From contig DLPV01000027.1 of NCBI GenBank assembly GCA_002477465.1, forward strand, positions 1 through 49,258: a stretch of DNA of 49,258 bases, in the 5' to 3' direction. The notes under the pieces were generated by a model. That model was not told where the DNA came from, made no database searches, and worked only from the letters and a program-made list of their open reading frames with translations. This document shows positions 26,317 to 34,676 of this stretch, one piece after another. Source of the stretch: Gammaproteobacteria bacterium UBA7449. GTDB lineage: Bacteria; Pseudomonadota; Gammaproteobacteria; Pseudomonadales; Pseudohongiellaceae. The translations under genes and the position numbers were made by a program. The number at the start of each line of letters is the position of its first letter. Within the stretch, counting starts at the first letter, position 1.

Positions 26317-26436
26317 ATGAACATTCGAACTATTCTTAACACCTCACTCGCGACTATGCCCACCGTCGGTCACCCTTCCTGCGTGCGCGTGGTTCAGAAT
26401 TGGGTGACAAGCTTGGAGCGAATTTTCTACGATTAA
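26317..26436 (+). CDS. possible 39-residue leader peptide
   Basis: A short ORF (begins MNIRTILNTSL, ends QNWVTSLERIFYD) lies between the BASS transporter and the MFS gene. Its stop comes 26 bases before a strong intrinsic terminator, and the terminator itself lies just ahead of the MFS gene on the same strand. That layout resembles attenuation. There is no run of repeated regulatory codons and the ribosome site is weak, so the peptide may be chance. A small RNA of about 200 bases ending at the terminator is the alternative. Confidence 0.3.
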   Translation: MNIRTILNTSLATMPTVGHPSCVRVVQNWVTSLERIFYD

Positions 26437-26462
26437 GCGTTATTTAACCTCATCGAAGAAAG

Positions 26463-26499
26463 GACCTCTAAGCAGAAAAGCCTAGAGGTCTTTTTTTTT
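26463..26499 (+). terminator. strong intrinsic terminator ahead of MFS gene
   Basis: GACCTCTA pairs with TAGAGGTC around a small inner stem and an AGAAAA loop, followed by nine T. It lies about 230 bases past the BASS transporter and 49 bases before the preferred MFS start. Confidence 0.85.
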
Positions 26500-26548
26500 G
26501 CATCGTTTTTTGTCTGTTTACTTCATGAGTGAATACTGGGGAACTATT

Positions 26549-27322
26549 GTGTCCAGAAAATTAAAAAGAAACATCAGCTTGATATACGGCCTGTCCTTCT
26601 TTCAGTGCTTCATGCTGACCGTTCCAGTTATTGTGCCCTTCTTCGCTTCGAAGGGGCTTAGCCTTGTGGAAATTTTTTACCTGCAGGCTGTATTCGCGAT
26701 GACCTTAGTGTTTCCCGAAGCACCCTCGGGTTATTTCGCTGACCTGTTCGGTCGCCGCAACGCCTTGATGGTTGGTAGTGTGCCGCACGTGCTTGGCTAT
26801 CTAGTATTGAACTATGCCGACAATATCGGGGGTCTCATGGCTTTCGAGATCGTGCTCGGCATCGCTGCAAGCTCGCTCTGGTGTGCCCAGGGATTTACAA
26901 CCGCCATCACCACCCGCATCGGCTTCGGCATCGAACGTCGACTCGGCGCTGCGATGACGCTAAGCCTCATAGGCATCCTGCCCGTAGTCGGGCATATTGG
27001 AATGGCATTCGCTCCCGGTCAGGCAGGGATTGTAATTGCCTTAATGCTGTTCGCAGGCAGGGGCCTGAATCAGGTCATATTGGTAAACGCCCTCAACCGC
27101 AGGGTGCCAAGTGAATTCCGCGCTACTGCGAACTCATTCACCAGTTTCCTGTTCAGGCTAATTTTTATCCTAACCGGTACTGTGATCGGTTATGTAGCAC
27201 AACTACAGCTGCCGGGCATGGCACTGACCGTTATTGGTGCGTCCTATATCGCTGTTTTTTTCATGGTGATGATCCCACTGATTCAGTGGGTAAAAAACAT
27301 TCAGCAACGCGTTGCTGCATAA
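26549..27322 (+). CDS. MFS transporter, unusually short
   Basis: About 257 residues, against 380-420 for the superfamily. The first half is normal MFS: ISLIYGLSFFQCFMLTVPV, then the A-motif-like SGYFADLFGRRNALMVGS between segments 2 and 3, and two more segments. After FGIERRLGA the sequence goes on with segments like those of the C-terminal half (NALNRRVPSEFRATANSFTS is the usual loop before segment 11). I count about eight hydrophobic segments, so roughly four appear to be missing from the middle without a frameshift. The GTG start is chosen for its GGGGA site six bases upstream; an ATG eight codons earlier has none. It may be non-functional. A strong terminator precedes it and another follows. 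Confidence 0.65.
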   Translation: MSRKLKRNISLIYGLSFFQCFMLTVPVIVPFFASKGLSLVEIFYLQAVFAMTLVFPEAPSGYFADLFGRRNALMVGSVPHVLGYLVLNYADNIGGLMAFEIVLGIAASSLWCAQGFTTAITTRIGFGIERRLGAAMTLSLIGILPVVGHIGMAFAPGQAGIVIALMLFAGRGLNQVILVNALNRRVPSEFRATANSFTSFLFRLIFILTGTVIGYVAQLQLPGMALTVIGASYIAVFFMVMIPLIQWVKNIQQRVAA

Positions 27323-27649
27323 GCGATCCCTCCCCGCTGTAGGGGTAATCAATCAGCCCAAACCCTCCTTCCCTTTCTGAGTGATTACCCCTATTTTTTG
27401 GACTTTCCAGGCTGTTTCACAGCAGTTTCAGCCATGCCACCCCGTCCAGCACAGACTATTTCCTTGTCAGTCTCAACCTTACAAGGGCCCAGTTTGCTGC
27501 GCTGGAAGCCGTCGTGGTAAAGTTCCGCGTGCTATAGGCAATTGCCAAATTTCCTCTCTGAAATTAAAAAATCTCGCATATAACGCACCAATATAGAGCG
27601 AACCGCCACAGGACTGAACTCTACTTCAGCACACTCCAGGAGAAAAATA
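27323..27649. other. intergenic region upstream of glnK
   Basis: About 330 bases. The first part holds the MFS terminator. The remainder should hold the glnK-amtB promoter. I looked for a sigma-54 -24/-12 pair, often found before glnK, and saw none that fits. Confidence 0.5.
27340..27397 (+). terminator. intrinsic terminator after MFS gene
   Basis: TAGGGGTAATCA pairs with TGATTACCCCTA over 12 bases around a long pyrimidine-rich loop, then six T. It lies about 20 bases past the MFS stop. Confidence 0.75.
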
Positions 27650-27988
27650 ATGAAATTGATTACCGCAATCATTAAACCCTTCAAGGCTGACGACGTGCGC
27701 GAAGCACTATCAGATCTTGGAATCAGCGGTATGACCATGACCGAGGTAAAAGGCTTTGGTCGCCAGAAAGGTCACACCGAACTTTACCGCGGCGCCGAAT
27801 ATGTCATTGATTTCCTGCCCAAGGCGAAGCTCGAAATCGCAGTGGCCGATGCCATGGTTGATCAGACAGTAGAAGCAATCTGCAAAGCAGCCGGCTCGGG
27901 CAAGATCGGAGACGGTAAGATTTTTGTGGCCGACCTGGAGCAGATTATTCGCATTCGTACTGGAGAAACTGGCGATGACGCACTCTGA
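27650..27988 (+). CDS. glnK: P-II nitrogen regulatory protein
   Basis: A 112-residue P-II protein. The T-loop has the uridylylation site Tyr51 in TELYRGAEYVIDF. The B-loop (GSGKIGDGKIFV) and C-loop (IRIRTGETGDDAL) that bind ATP and 2-oxoglutarate are intact. It senses nitrogen status and, with AmtB, blocks ammonium entry when nitrogen is plentiful. AGGAG precedes the ATG. Pairing with amtB 19 bases downstream marks it as GlnK and not GlnB. Confidence 0.95.
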   Translation: MKLITAIIKPFKADDVREALSDLGISGMTMTEVKGFGRQKGHTELYRGAEYVIDFLPKAKLEIAVADAMVDQTVEAICKAAGSGKIGDGKIFVADLEQIIRIRTGETGDDAL

Positions 27989-28007
27989 AAAACTAGCGAG
28001 AGAAACT

Positions 28008-29315
28008 ATGAAATCTAGATTTAAGAAGACCCCCATTCTGCTGGTACTTGCAGGCATGTTGTTACCTTCCTTGGCCTTGGCACAGGACGATCTGAACGGT
28101 GCCAACACGGCCTGGATTCTCACTTCTACGGCGCTGGTGCTGTTCATGACTCTGCCAGGCCTCTCACTGTTTTATGGTGGCCTGGTTAGAACCAAGAATG
28201 TTCTCTCTGTACTCATGCAGTGCTTCGCTATCGCAGTAGTTATCTCGATCCTCTGGTTGCTGGTTGGCTACAGCATTGCATTTGGCCCGTCAGAGTCGGC
28301 CTACTGGGGCGGCCTGAGCCGCGCTCTGTTTGCAGGGATCGATATAAACTCAATGTCAGGCGACATTCCGGAAACCGTATTCGCCGCCTTCCAGATGACG
28401 TTTGCGATTATCACCCCCGCTCTGATCGTTGGTGCCTGGGTGGAACGCATTAAGTTCTCATCAATGCTGCTGTTCTGCACGCTTTGGACCCTGTTTGTCT
28501 ACTTTCCAGTTGCCAACTGGGTTTGGGGCGGAGGCTGGCTCGGCCAGATGGGTTTAATCGACTTCGCCGGCGGCACCGTGGTGCACGTTACCGCGGGTGT
28601 TGGCGCCCTGGTGACGGCATTGGTACTCGGTCCCCGCAAAGACTTTATGCAGAGCTCTACCCTGCCTCACAACCTGACCATGAGCTTCACTGGCGCGGCC
28701 ATGCTCTGGGTCGGCTGGTTTGGCTTTAATGCCGGGTCCGCGCTTGCCGCAGACGGCGCTGCTGGCATGGCGCTGTTCGTGACCCATATTTCGGCATCAG
28801 TGGGTGCTTTGACCTGGATGATCATCGAGTGGGTGAAGTTCGGCAAGCCTAGCGGCCTCGGTGCGATAACCGGTATGGTTGCAGGACTTGCCACCATTAC
28901 GCCCGCATCTGGCAGTGTCGGCCCGGCCGGCGCCCTCATTGTCGGCGCCAGCGGCGGCGTAATCTGCTATTTCGCAACCATGTACTTGAAGCAAGGGTTG
29001 AAAATAGATGATTCTCTGGATGTCTTTCCAGTTCACGGCGTGGGCGGCATAGTTGGGACTTTTCTGGCCGGAGTCCTGGTCTCCGGTGACCTCGGTATCT
29101 TCTCTGGCAATGGTCTGGCGGAGGGTGCAACCATGGGTTCACAGGTCGTCGTTCAAATTACTGGCATCCTCAGCACAGGCGTGTATACCGCGGCCATCAC
29201 TTTCATCTTGCTGAAGCTTGTCTCCGCTGTAACTGGTGGAATTAGAGTTAGCGAAGAAGCGGAACAGCAGGGTCTGGACATCACCGATCACGATGAAAAA
29301 GGCTACGCGATGTAA
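28008..29315 (+). CDS. amtB: ammonium transporter AmtB
   Basis: About 435 residues with a cleavable signal peptide (ending ALAQDD) and eleven transmembrane segments. Family motifs are visible: FYGGLVRTKNVLSVLMQ, AFQMTFAIITPALIVGAW, DFAGGTVVHVTAGVGALV (with the pore His) and VFPVHGVGGIVGTF (with the second pore His). It conducts ammonium across the inner membrane and is gated by GlnK. The ATG at 28008, after AGCGAGAG, gives the normal signal peptide; the frame is open further upstream but overlaps glnK. A strong terminator follows. Confidence 0.96.
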   Translation: MKSRFKKTPILLVLAGMLLPSLALAQDDLNGANTAWILTSTALVLFMTLPGLSLFYGGLVRTKNVLSVLMQCFAIAVVISILWLLVGYSIAFGPSESAYWGGLSRALFAGIDINSMSGDIPETVFAAFQMTFAIITPALIVGAWVERIKFSSMLLFCTLWTLFVYFPVANWVWGGGWLGQMGLIDFAGGTVVHVTAGVGALVTALVLGPRKDFMQSSTLPHNLTMSFTGAAMLWVGWFGFNAGSALAADGAAGMALFVTHISASVGALTWMIIEWVKFGKPSGLGAITGMVAGLATITPASGSVGPAGALIVGASGGVICYFATMYLKQGLKIDDSLDVFPVHGVGGIVGTFLAGVLVSGDLGIFSGNGLAEGATMGSQVVVQITGILSTGVYTAAITFILLKLVSAVTGGIRVSEEAEQQGLDITDHDEKGYAM

Positions 29316-29331
29316 AGCATAGCGCTGGATA

Positions 29332-29365
29332 AAGTAAACGGCCGCAACTGCGGCCGTTTACTTTT
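29332..29365 (+). terminator. intrinsic terminator of glnK-amtB
   Basis: A perfect 14-bp stem (AAGTAAACGGCCGC with its complement, loop AACT) is followed by T residues, 17 bases past the amtB stop. Confidence 0.9.
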
Positions 29366-29443
29366 AGGCTGAGAGCAGCTGACAAGCAGAACAAAGCTAG
29401 AGAGAATCCAACTCTGTCAGGCTAATGGCTAGGAACTGAACAC

Positions 29444-29767
29444 TCACCAGTTTTTTGGCAGTCCTGGATGCTTTACACGGCGACGACGATACTTGTCATC
29501 CCTTCGCTTGCGATCAATTCTTACGGCACGTTTCTCCATGAACTTCGCACTACTCTTTTCCTGGGCCACTAGAAAATAGTGAGATACTTGCCTATAGAGG
29601 CCGGTTTTTTCGAGTAACGGCCGCAGACCAAAGCCCAAAAACAGCATGAGCCCGCAATAGACCAGGAAAATATTGATGCCAATCAGCAGTATGAGAGGGA
29701 TTAAACACAGCATGCCGAGATAGCTTCCTGAGACCAGGGTGCTGTATTCAAACTGCTTCTCTTGCAC
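29444..29767 (-). CDS. small membrane protein with basic tail, unknown
   Basis: A 107-residue protein with two hydrophobic segments (about residues 17-33 and 35-50), then a strongly basic tail (RIDRKRRDDKYRRRRVKH), which would face the cytoplasm and could bind nucleic acid or acidic lipids. GTG start preceded by CGGGGAT. It lies 60 bases downstream of the hotdog thioesterase gene on the same strand and could share its transcript. No family recognised. Confidence 0.6.
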   Translation of the reverse strand: MQEKQFEYSTLVSGSYLGMLCLIPLILLIGINIFLVYCGLMLFLGFGLRPLLEKTGLYRQVSHYFLVAQEKSSAKFMEKRAVRIDRKRRDDKYRRRRVKHPGLPKNW

Positions 29768-29827
29768 GTCTATCCCCGTTTGCGGTTAGGTCTTATCGAG
29801 ACAGAGATCCTAAGCGGACAAGGTCAT

Positions 29828-30253
29828 TCAGGCCTTTTTGCGCAGCGTGGTTATTGCGTAAACCAGCTTATTCCCTTGTAAATCCGTGAAATGGGTTGCC
29901 ACCAGACAGGTACTGCGGCCGTCATTGATGAGCTCACCTTTAAGCCTGAAATTCGGCCCAAGCACTGGAGCAAAATAATCGATACGCATATTCACAGTCG
30001 CCGACCATTTAAAATCACTGCCTTTCTCGTAAAGTGTGCGACAGGTATAGAGAGAAATCATATCCACATAGGTGCCGGTAAATCCTCCAAACAATTGATT
30101 GCGAGGATTTAATAAGTGCTCAGGCAGGTGTGCTTCAACTTCCACCAAACCCGGCGCTTCCGTCAAAATCTTCCATTTTCCTGATTCAACCAGGTCGCCA
30201 GCGTTGTGGCCGGGCTTCATAAAAATGGGTCTATCATCCGTGCTTTGATTCAT
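29828..30253 (-). CDS. PaaI-like hotdog thioesterase
   Basis: A 141-residue single hotdog-domain protein. It has the family line NPRNQLFGGFTGTYVDMISLYTC, in which the Asn, Gly and Asp frame the active site of PaaI-type thioesterases. The MRIDYFAPVLGPNFRLKGELINDGRSTCLVATHFTD beta-sheet region follows. It likely hydrolyses an acyl-CoA thioester in the cytosol. The substrate is unknown. It is divergent from the beta-lactamase-like gene. Confidence 0.8.
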   Translation of the reverse strand: MNQSTDDRPIFMKPGHNAGDLVESGKWKILTEAPGLVEVEAHLPEHLLNPRNQLFGGFTGTYVDMISLYTCRTLYEKGSDFKWSATVNMRIDYFAPVLGPNFRLKGELINDGRSTCLVATHFTDLQGNKLVYAITTLRKKA

Positions 30254-30391
30254 TGAGCCCTATTCCTGCCCGCTTATCGCGCAGAGGTAATTACTGTCCT
30301 GCGTTGAGCTTGAGAATGAAGGATTTCTGGCATGTGGTCAAATCGTCCAACACTCTTATATACTGCCTGAAAAATAAGCAAGGAGAGTCCC

Positions 30392-31747
30392 ATGCCTATC
30401 TGCCAGTCCTGGTCCGCAAACATAGATTTGAACCGATTTAATTTCTGTCCCTCACGGCAGCTGCGAACCAAACTCACACTGACCCTATGCAGCCTGCTCT
30501 TGAGTGCAGTGAGCACGGCTAACGACCTGCCGATGGCAAACCCCGAGAGCCAGGGCGTTTCTTCCGAGCGACTGCAAAGGTATCCCGCAGCGATGCAGCG
30601 CTACATCGATCAGGATTTGCTTGCCGGCACGGTATCGCTGCTGGCCCGCAACGGCAAAGTCATTCATTTGCAATCCCAAGGCTGGAAAGACAAAGCCAGC
30701 AATACACCAATGACCGATGATTCCATATTTTTCATCATGTCCATGACCAAGCCTATTGTCTCCGCTGCGCTGATGATGCTCTACGAAGAAGGGCACTTCC
30801 TGCTAACCGACCCAATAAGTGATTGGATTCCCGAAATAGCGGACAAGCAGGTGATAGTCAAAGATGAATACGGCACTCACCGTGTACCCCCGGCGCGGCC
30901 AGTTACTTTCAGACACGTACTTTCCCATACTGCCGGATTAGACCCGGCAGCGGAATTACTCAGCGAAGAGGAACGCGCGCTGTTGCCGCGCCTGGATAGC
31001 CTGGAGGCAACCATCCAAAGAAGGGCCTCGCTGCCACTGGCATTTCACCCAGGTGATGCCTGGCAATATGGCTCATCCACAGACTACGTCGCTCTACTGG
31101 TCGAACGCATCTCTGGTGAACCCTTGCGTGACTATCTGCAAAGAAATATTTTTGATCCGCTGCAGATGGTGGACACCTTTTATGTTGTGCCACCGGAGAA
31201 GCGGAATCGGGTGGCATCGGTTTATAGCCCAACCGGGCCGAACCAGACCATTGAGTTTTCACGCGGCCCTGAATACAGCGACAAGCCTTTTTTTGGCGCC
31301 GAGTACTATGGTGGTACAGCCGGTCTGTTCTCAACCATCTCAGATTATTGGCGCTTCTCGCAGATGCTTTTAAATGGCGGCGAGTTCAACGGTGAACGAT
31401 TGCTGAGCCCAAAAACCATCAACCTGATGATTTCGAATCACAGTGGCGACGGCGACATCTATGTGCGCGGCCCCGGCTACAATTTTGGACTGGGCTTTGG
31501 CATCCTGAGTGATGCAGGAGCTGCCCGAGATCCTCTCACGCCTGGCACGTTCACCTGGGGTGGGGCCTGGGGCACAATTTTCTGGGTTGACCCGGTTGAA
31601 AATATGATTGGCATCATGATGACCCAGATTACTTCCTACCGACACCTGAATGCCCGTCAGGACACCGGGGTTACGGCGATGCAGGCTATTGTCGACAGCT
31701 ACAGCAACAAGCCCTACAGCGTGCGCGGCTACCCCTTGTTAGATTAG
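30392..31747 (+). CDS. exported serine beta-lactamase/esterase-like hydrolase
   Basis: A 451-residue class C beta-lactamase-fold protein. The start at 30392 follows AAGGAG; the first ~40 residues include a hydrophobic stretch (LTLTLCSLLLSAVSTA), a signal peptide with a long lead. The catalytic motifs are SMTK (Ser-x-x-Lys, in FFIMSMTKPIVS) and a Tyr in YGSSTDYVALL. HTAGL and GGTAGLFSTISDYWRFSQM are other family marks. Such proteins are mostly esterases or peptidases, and only some are true beta-lactamases; the substrate is unknown. A two-way terminator separates it from the convergent metallo-hydrolase. Confidence 0.85.
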   Translation: MPICQSWSANIDLNRFNFCPSRQLRTKLTLTLCSLLLSAVSTANDLPMANPESQGVSSERLQRYPAAMQRYIDQDLLAGTVSLLARNGKVIHLQSQGWKDKASNTPMTDDSIFFIMSMTKPIVSAALMMLYEEGHFLLTDPISDWIPEIADKQVIVKDEYGTHRVPPARPVTFRHVLSHTAGLDPAAELLSEEERALLPRLDSLEATIQRRASLPLAFHPGDAWQYGSSTDYVALLVERISGEPLRDYLQRNIFDPLQMVDTFYVVPPEKRNRVASVYSPTGPNQTIEFSRGPEYSDKPFFGAEYYGGTAGLFSTISDYWRFSQMLLNGGEFNGERLLSPKTINLMISNHSGDGDIYVRGPGYNFGLGFGILSDAGAARDPLTPGTFTWGGAWGTIFWVDPVENMIGIMMTQITSYRHLNARQDTGVTAMQAIVDSYSNKPYSVRGYPLLD

Positions 31748-31764
31748 CCAGATAGCTTGCAGAA

Positions 31765-31791
31765 AAAAAGGGGGCCAGCTGCCCCCTTTTT
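31765..31791. terminator. two-way terminator between convergent genes
   Basis: AAAAAGGGGGC pairs with GCCCCCTTTTT across a CAGCT loop. With A-rich and T-rich flanks it can work for both converging genes. Confidence 0.85.
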
Positions 31792-31810
31792 AATAACCAG
31801 TAACTTTTCT

Positions 31811-32869
31811 CTATCTGCGCTCATCAAGCAACTGATAAATCCTTCTAATAGCCCTTGGGTCTACGCCTGGCCCCCTTATCTGTCTATAGTTGGCACTGTG
31901 ATCCGTCATATCGATTTGTTGGGCCGCCCTATCCCAGCTAACGCCCTCTCGATACATGCGGCCTGTTTTGTCCCATAGATCCCGTAGGTAAGCTTGAAAG
32001 TTTTCAATTGGCTCCTTGGTCTCCATCACCGGGCCATGCCCGGGTAACCAGTATTCAAAATCGAGCCCTTTCAATCCTTCCAGAGTCTCAGGCCACTCAT
32101 CCACGTGACCGTCCCCCATATAAGACAGGCCCGGCAACATCATGTCTCCGGTAAACACAACCCGCTCCTGTGGCAAGAATATCACCACGTCTCCGCCGGT
32201 ATGCGCTCGACCAAAATGGAGTAGCTGAATTTCCCGACTTGCTCCATTGACGTTTTGATACAACGTCATCTTGGTGTCGAGCGTAATGTTTGGTGGCGTC
32301 GGCTGCACTTCCGGAATCGCATTCAGGTAATCACGCTGCACCTGCAAGCGTTCCTCAAGGGCACTGCGACGAGCAGGATCAGACTCGGATTTCACCTGGC
32401 GCTCTAGATTTACGATGGTTGCAGGCACGGCATCGGAAAAACTTAGAAATGTGTTCTCTTCTAGCACATTGCCCAGTTCACCGTTCAGTTTTTTACGGGT
32501 GAACTCATGTCCGATGATCTCAATACCCGCTGGAAATGACTGATTACCATGGGCGTGGTCAAAGTGGTAATGGCTATTTACCAGATAGCGTGCGGGTTTG
32601 TCAGTAAGCGCAGGCAGGGATTCTATGAGCGCGCGCGCGGCCGCAGGTGTGACATGGGAATCAACCACCAGGGCATCGTTATCACCAACCAGCACCATGA
32701 CATTGCTCATTGTGTGGACTGAACCAGTACCAGTGCCCAACCAGACCCCATCATCTACCTCGACAAAGCGATGGCTTTCCGTCTCTATTGAATTCCTTTG
32801 TGCGTTGAGCAAAGCGGGCACCAGGCCGACTATAACCATAAGTAGTGACAGGATTGATCTGATCCGCAT
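31811..32869 (-). CDS. exported metallo-beta-lactamase-fold hydrolase
   Basis: A 352-residue protein with a signal peptide (cleaved near residue 23). The zinc signature is NSHYHFDHAHGN (HxHxDH), with a later His in LLHFGRAHTGGDVVIFLP and a further one in YWLPGHGPVME. An inserted helical segment of about 60 residues (residues 150-205) lies between the first two sites. This matches MBL proteins acting in the periplasm (quinoprotein-relay or arylsulfatase-type and others), but no substrate can be named. GGAGG precedes the ATG. Confidence 0.88.
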   Translation of the reverse strand: MRIRSILSLLMVIVGLVPALLNAQRNSIETESHRFVEVDDGVWLGTGTGSVHTMSNVMVLVGDNDALVVDSHVTPAAARALIESLPALTDKPARYLVNSHYHFDHAHGNQSFPAGIEIIGHEFTRKKLNGELGNVLEENTFLSFSDAVPATIVNLERQVKSESDPARRSALEERLQVQRDYLNAIPEVQPTPPNITLDTKMTLYQNVNGASREIQLLHFGRAHTGGDVVIFLPQERVVFTGDMMLPGLSYMGDGHVDEWPETLEGLKGLDFEYWLPGHGPVMETKEPIENFQAYLRDLWDKTGRMYREGVSWDRAAQQIDMTDHSANYRQIRGPGVDPRAIRRIYQLLDERR

Positions 32870-33194
32870 TTTTATCGACCTCCAGGGACGAGCAGGGGCA
32901 CATCTAATCGGTGCCCGTTAGTAGCAGGCTTGCAAGCTATCCCATCAAAAACATCCTGTAAAGCAAGCTGGGCTGCGAGCGCAATTCAGGCCCCGAGCAG
33001 TCAGCAGGAAAACGCTGCTTTTGGGCAAATTAGCTATTTAAGTTGGCGAATCATACTAATTCTCAGCGGCTCGTATCCAAGAAAAGCAAGCTAAGTTACT
33101 GTATTTATTAGTTTTTAAAAATTGGCAAAGTAATTGCTTTTATTCCCTATACCCACACACCAAATTAGTAATAGAAACACTCGAGGATTTAGCC
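32870..33194. other. divergent intergenic region
   Basis: About 325 bases between the starts of the metallo-hydrolase and the VNG-repeat protein. It becomes AT-rich near 33050-33180, the likely promoter zone of the rightward gene, but no promoter pair with good spacing stands out. Confidence 0.5.
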
Positions 33195-33875
33195 ATGCCA
33201 GCATTCAATCACGTCACCCGCCTGGGCACTGCCACGGCCTTGTTGATTTTGTTAGGCAGTTATGTTTTTGGCGCTTCAGCTGATGCTGCGGAAGGAGGTA
33301 TCAGTCGGATTAATCAGGCTGTCACAGTTGACGCCGAGCAGCAGGTTGGCGACGTGTCGTCAGTAAACGGCAGCATTCGACTCGCAAGGGGGGCAGAGGC
33401 CGGAGAAGTCACCAACGTGAATGGAACGATCGAATTAGACGATGGTGTGACTGTAAGTGAGGCCGGCACAGTGAATGGTGGCATTCTGCTCGGCTCTGAC
33501 GTGAAAGTAAACGGCGAACTCTCTACAGTAAATGGCGGCATCAGGATCAATGCCGGATCTGTGGTAGCGCACAATGTAGAAACCGTGAATGGCCTCGTCC
33601 ATCTGGAGAGCGCTGTAATCCGGCAAAATATCGTAACTTCAAATGGTGATATAGACATTGTTGACGGCGCCATCGTCGAGGGTGACATCATTGTTGAAAG
33701 TCGTCGTCGCTGGTGGGACCGCCTGTTTGACTGGAATAATCGATCTCCAAGAATTACTGTGGATGCCGAATCTTCAGTCCAGGGTGACATCCATATCTAT
33801 CGCGAAGTCAAACTGGAGATTGAAGACGGTGCGATGGTTGGAGATATAGTCGAACATTTTGAAACGCGAAAATAA
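33195..33875 (+). CDS. exported repeat protein with VNG units (bactofilin-like solenoid)
   Basis: A 226-residue protein with a signal peptide (about residues 1-33). Between residues ~55 and 160 come six repeats of 18-19 residues, each opening with VNG or SNG and a hydrophobic pair (VNGSIRL, VNGTIEL, VNGGILL, VNGGIRI, VNGLVHL, SNGDIDI). The regular period, Gly/Asn turns and alternating hydrophobics predict a right-handed beta-solenoid similar in character to bactofilins. A basic, Trp-rich insertion (RRRWWDRLFDW) precedes a final solenoid-like stretch. Bactofilins are usually cytoplasmic; this copy is exported. Role unknown. GAGG lies before the ATG and a strong terminator follows. Confidence 0.75.
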   Translation: MPAFNHVTRLGTATALLILLGSYVFGASADAAEGGISRINQAVTVDAEQQVGDVSSVNGSIRLARGAEAGEVTNVNGTIELDDGVTVSEAGTVNGGILLGSDVKVNGELSTVNGGIRINAGSVVAHNVETVNGLVHLESAVIRQNIVTSNGDIDIVDGAIVEGDIIVESRRRWWDRLFDWNNRSPRITVDAESSVQGDIHIYREVKLEIEDGAMVGDIVEHFETRK

Positions 33876-33885
33876 CCTGATAACG

Positions 33886-33924
33886 AAAAAAAAGGCTGGG
33901 AGTTCTGACACCCAGCCTTTTTTA
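33886..33924 (+). terminator. intrinsic terminator after VNG-repeat gene
   Basis: AAAGGCTGGG pairs with CCCAGCCTTT across a 10-base loop; A-run before and T-run after, so it may also serve the convergent PEBP-like gene. Confidence 0.9.
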
Positions 33925-33970
33925 TTAGTAAGCGATAACCTACCTTGCCATCGCTAGCCGACACAAATAG

Positions 33971-34546
33971 CTATTCTTTGCGCTCGTAGTGTCCCATAAG
34001 CATACCTGTCGCCAGCACGTGGCCTTCCATTTCGGCCAACAGTTCATCTTTGCCAAGCCCTGAATCAAGGTCTAACTCATCGTCCAGTGCGTAGATACGG
34101 AAGTGATAGGCATGGAGATGTCCGTTAGCCGGTGGACGCGGACCAAAGTAACCAGGACGACGCAGTCCGTTGAGGCCATTAATTGCTCCCTCAAGCCCGC
34201 CAATGCTGAGTTCCGTATCACTGGGCAGACCGGCGGGTAAGCCTGAAGCCGAAGCCGGAATGTTATACATGACCCAGTGCACGAACGGCTGCTCCATCAT
34301 GCCGATTTCCACTACCTCAGGATCATCACAGATCAAGGCAAGTTGCTGCGTGCCAGCTGGAAGATCGGACCAACTCAAGTCAATAGAGACGTTATCACCA
34401 TAGGCTGAATTCACTTCTGGCACCATGCCATGATGGTCAAAAGCAGAGCTGGTTATGGTGACAGTCTCAGGGGCATCTTGCGCATTCACCTGCAGCGCCA
34501 GACAACTCAGTAGTAGAACAACCACCTTGGAATAGTACTTTTTCAT
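33971..34546 (-). CDS. YbhB/YbcL-type PEBP protein, exported
   Basis: A 191-residue protein of the phosphatidylethanolamine-binding (Raf kinase inhibitor-like) family. It has a signal peptide (cleavage after VNAQ). Anion-pocket motifs are ICDDPEVVE...FVHWVMYNIP and YFGPRPPANGHLHAYHFRIYAL. Bacterial members are of unknown function; many are periplasmic. GAGGAG precedes the ATG. It lies 130 bases downstream of the acyl-CoA ligase on the same strand. Confidence 0.92.
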   Translation of the reverse strand: MKKYYSKVVVLLLSCLALQVNAQDAPETVTITSSAFDHHGMVPEVNSAYGDNVSIDLSWSDLPAGTQQLALICDDPEVVEIGMMEQPFVHWVMYNIPASASGLPAGLPSDTELSIGGLEGAINGLNGLRRPGYFGPRPPANGHLHAYHFRIYALDDELDLDSGLGKDELLAEMEGHVLATGMLMGHYERKE

Positions 34547-34676
34547 TTTTTCTCCTCGTAGAAACTCAGTTTGGGAAATACTGTCTTGTTTTCACTTCTT
34601 GAATTATCGTCTTCTTGTGTATCTCTCTATATGCTTCTAAATAGTCGTCTGGATAATTGCCTGAATAACTGTTTAG

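Noticed and set aside
26317..26436. Tryptophan or other amino-acid operon leader peptide
   Set aside because: Only one Trp and no run of any regulatory codon, and the next gene is a transporter fragment rather than a biosynthetic gene. Kept only as a generic leader candidate.
27400..27649. Sigma-54 promoter for glnK-amtB
   Set aside because: No GG/GC pair with the required 10-base spacing in a TGGCAC-N5-TTGC context was found.
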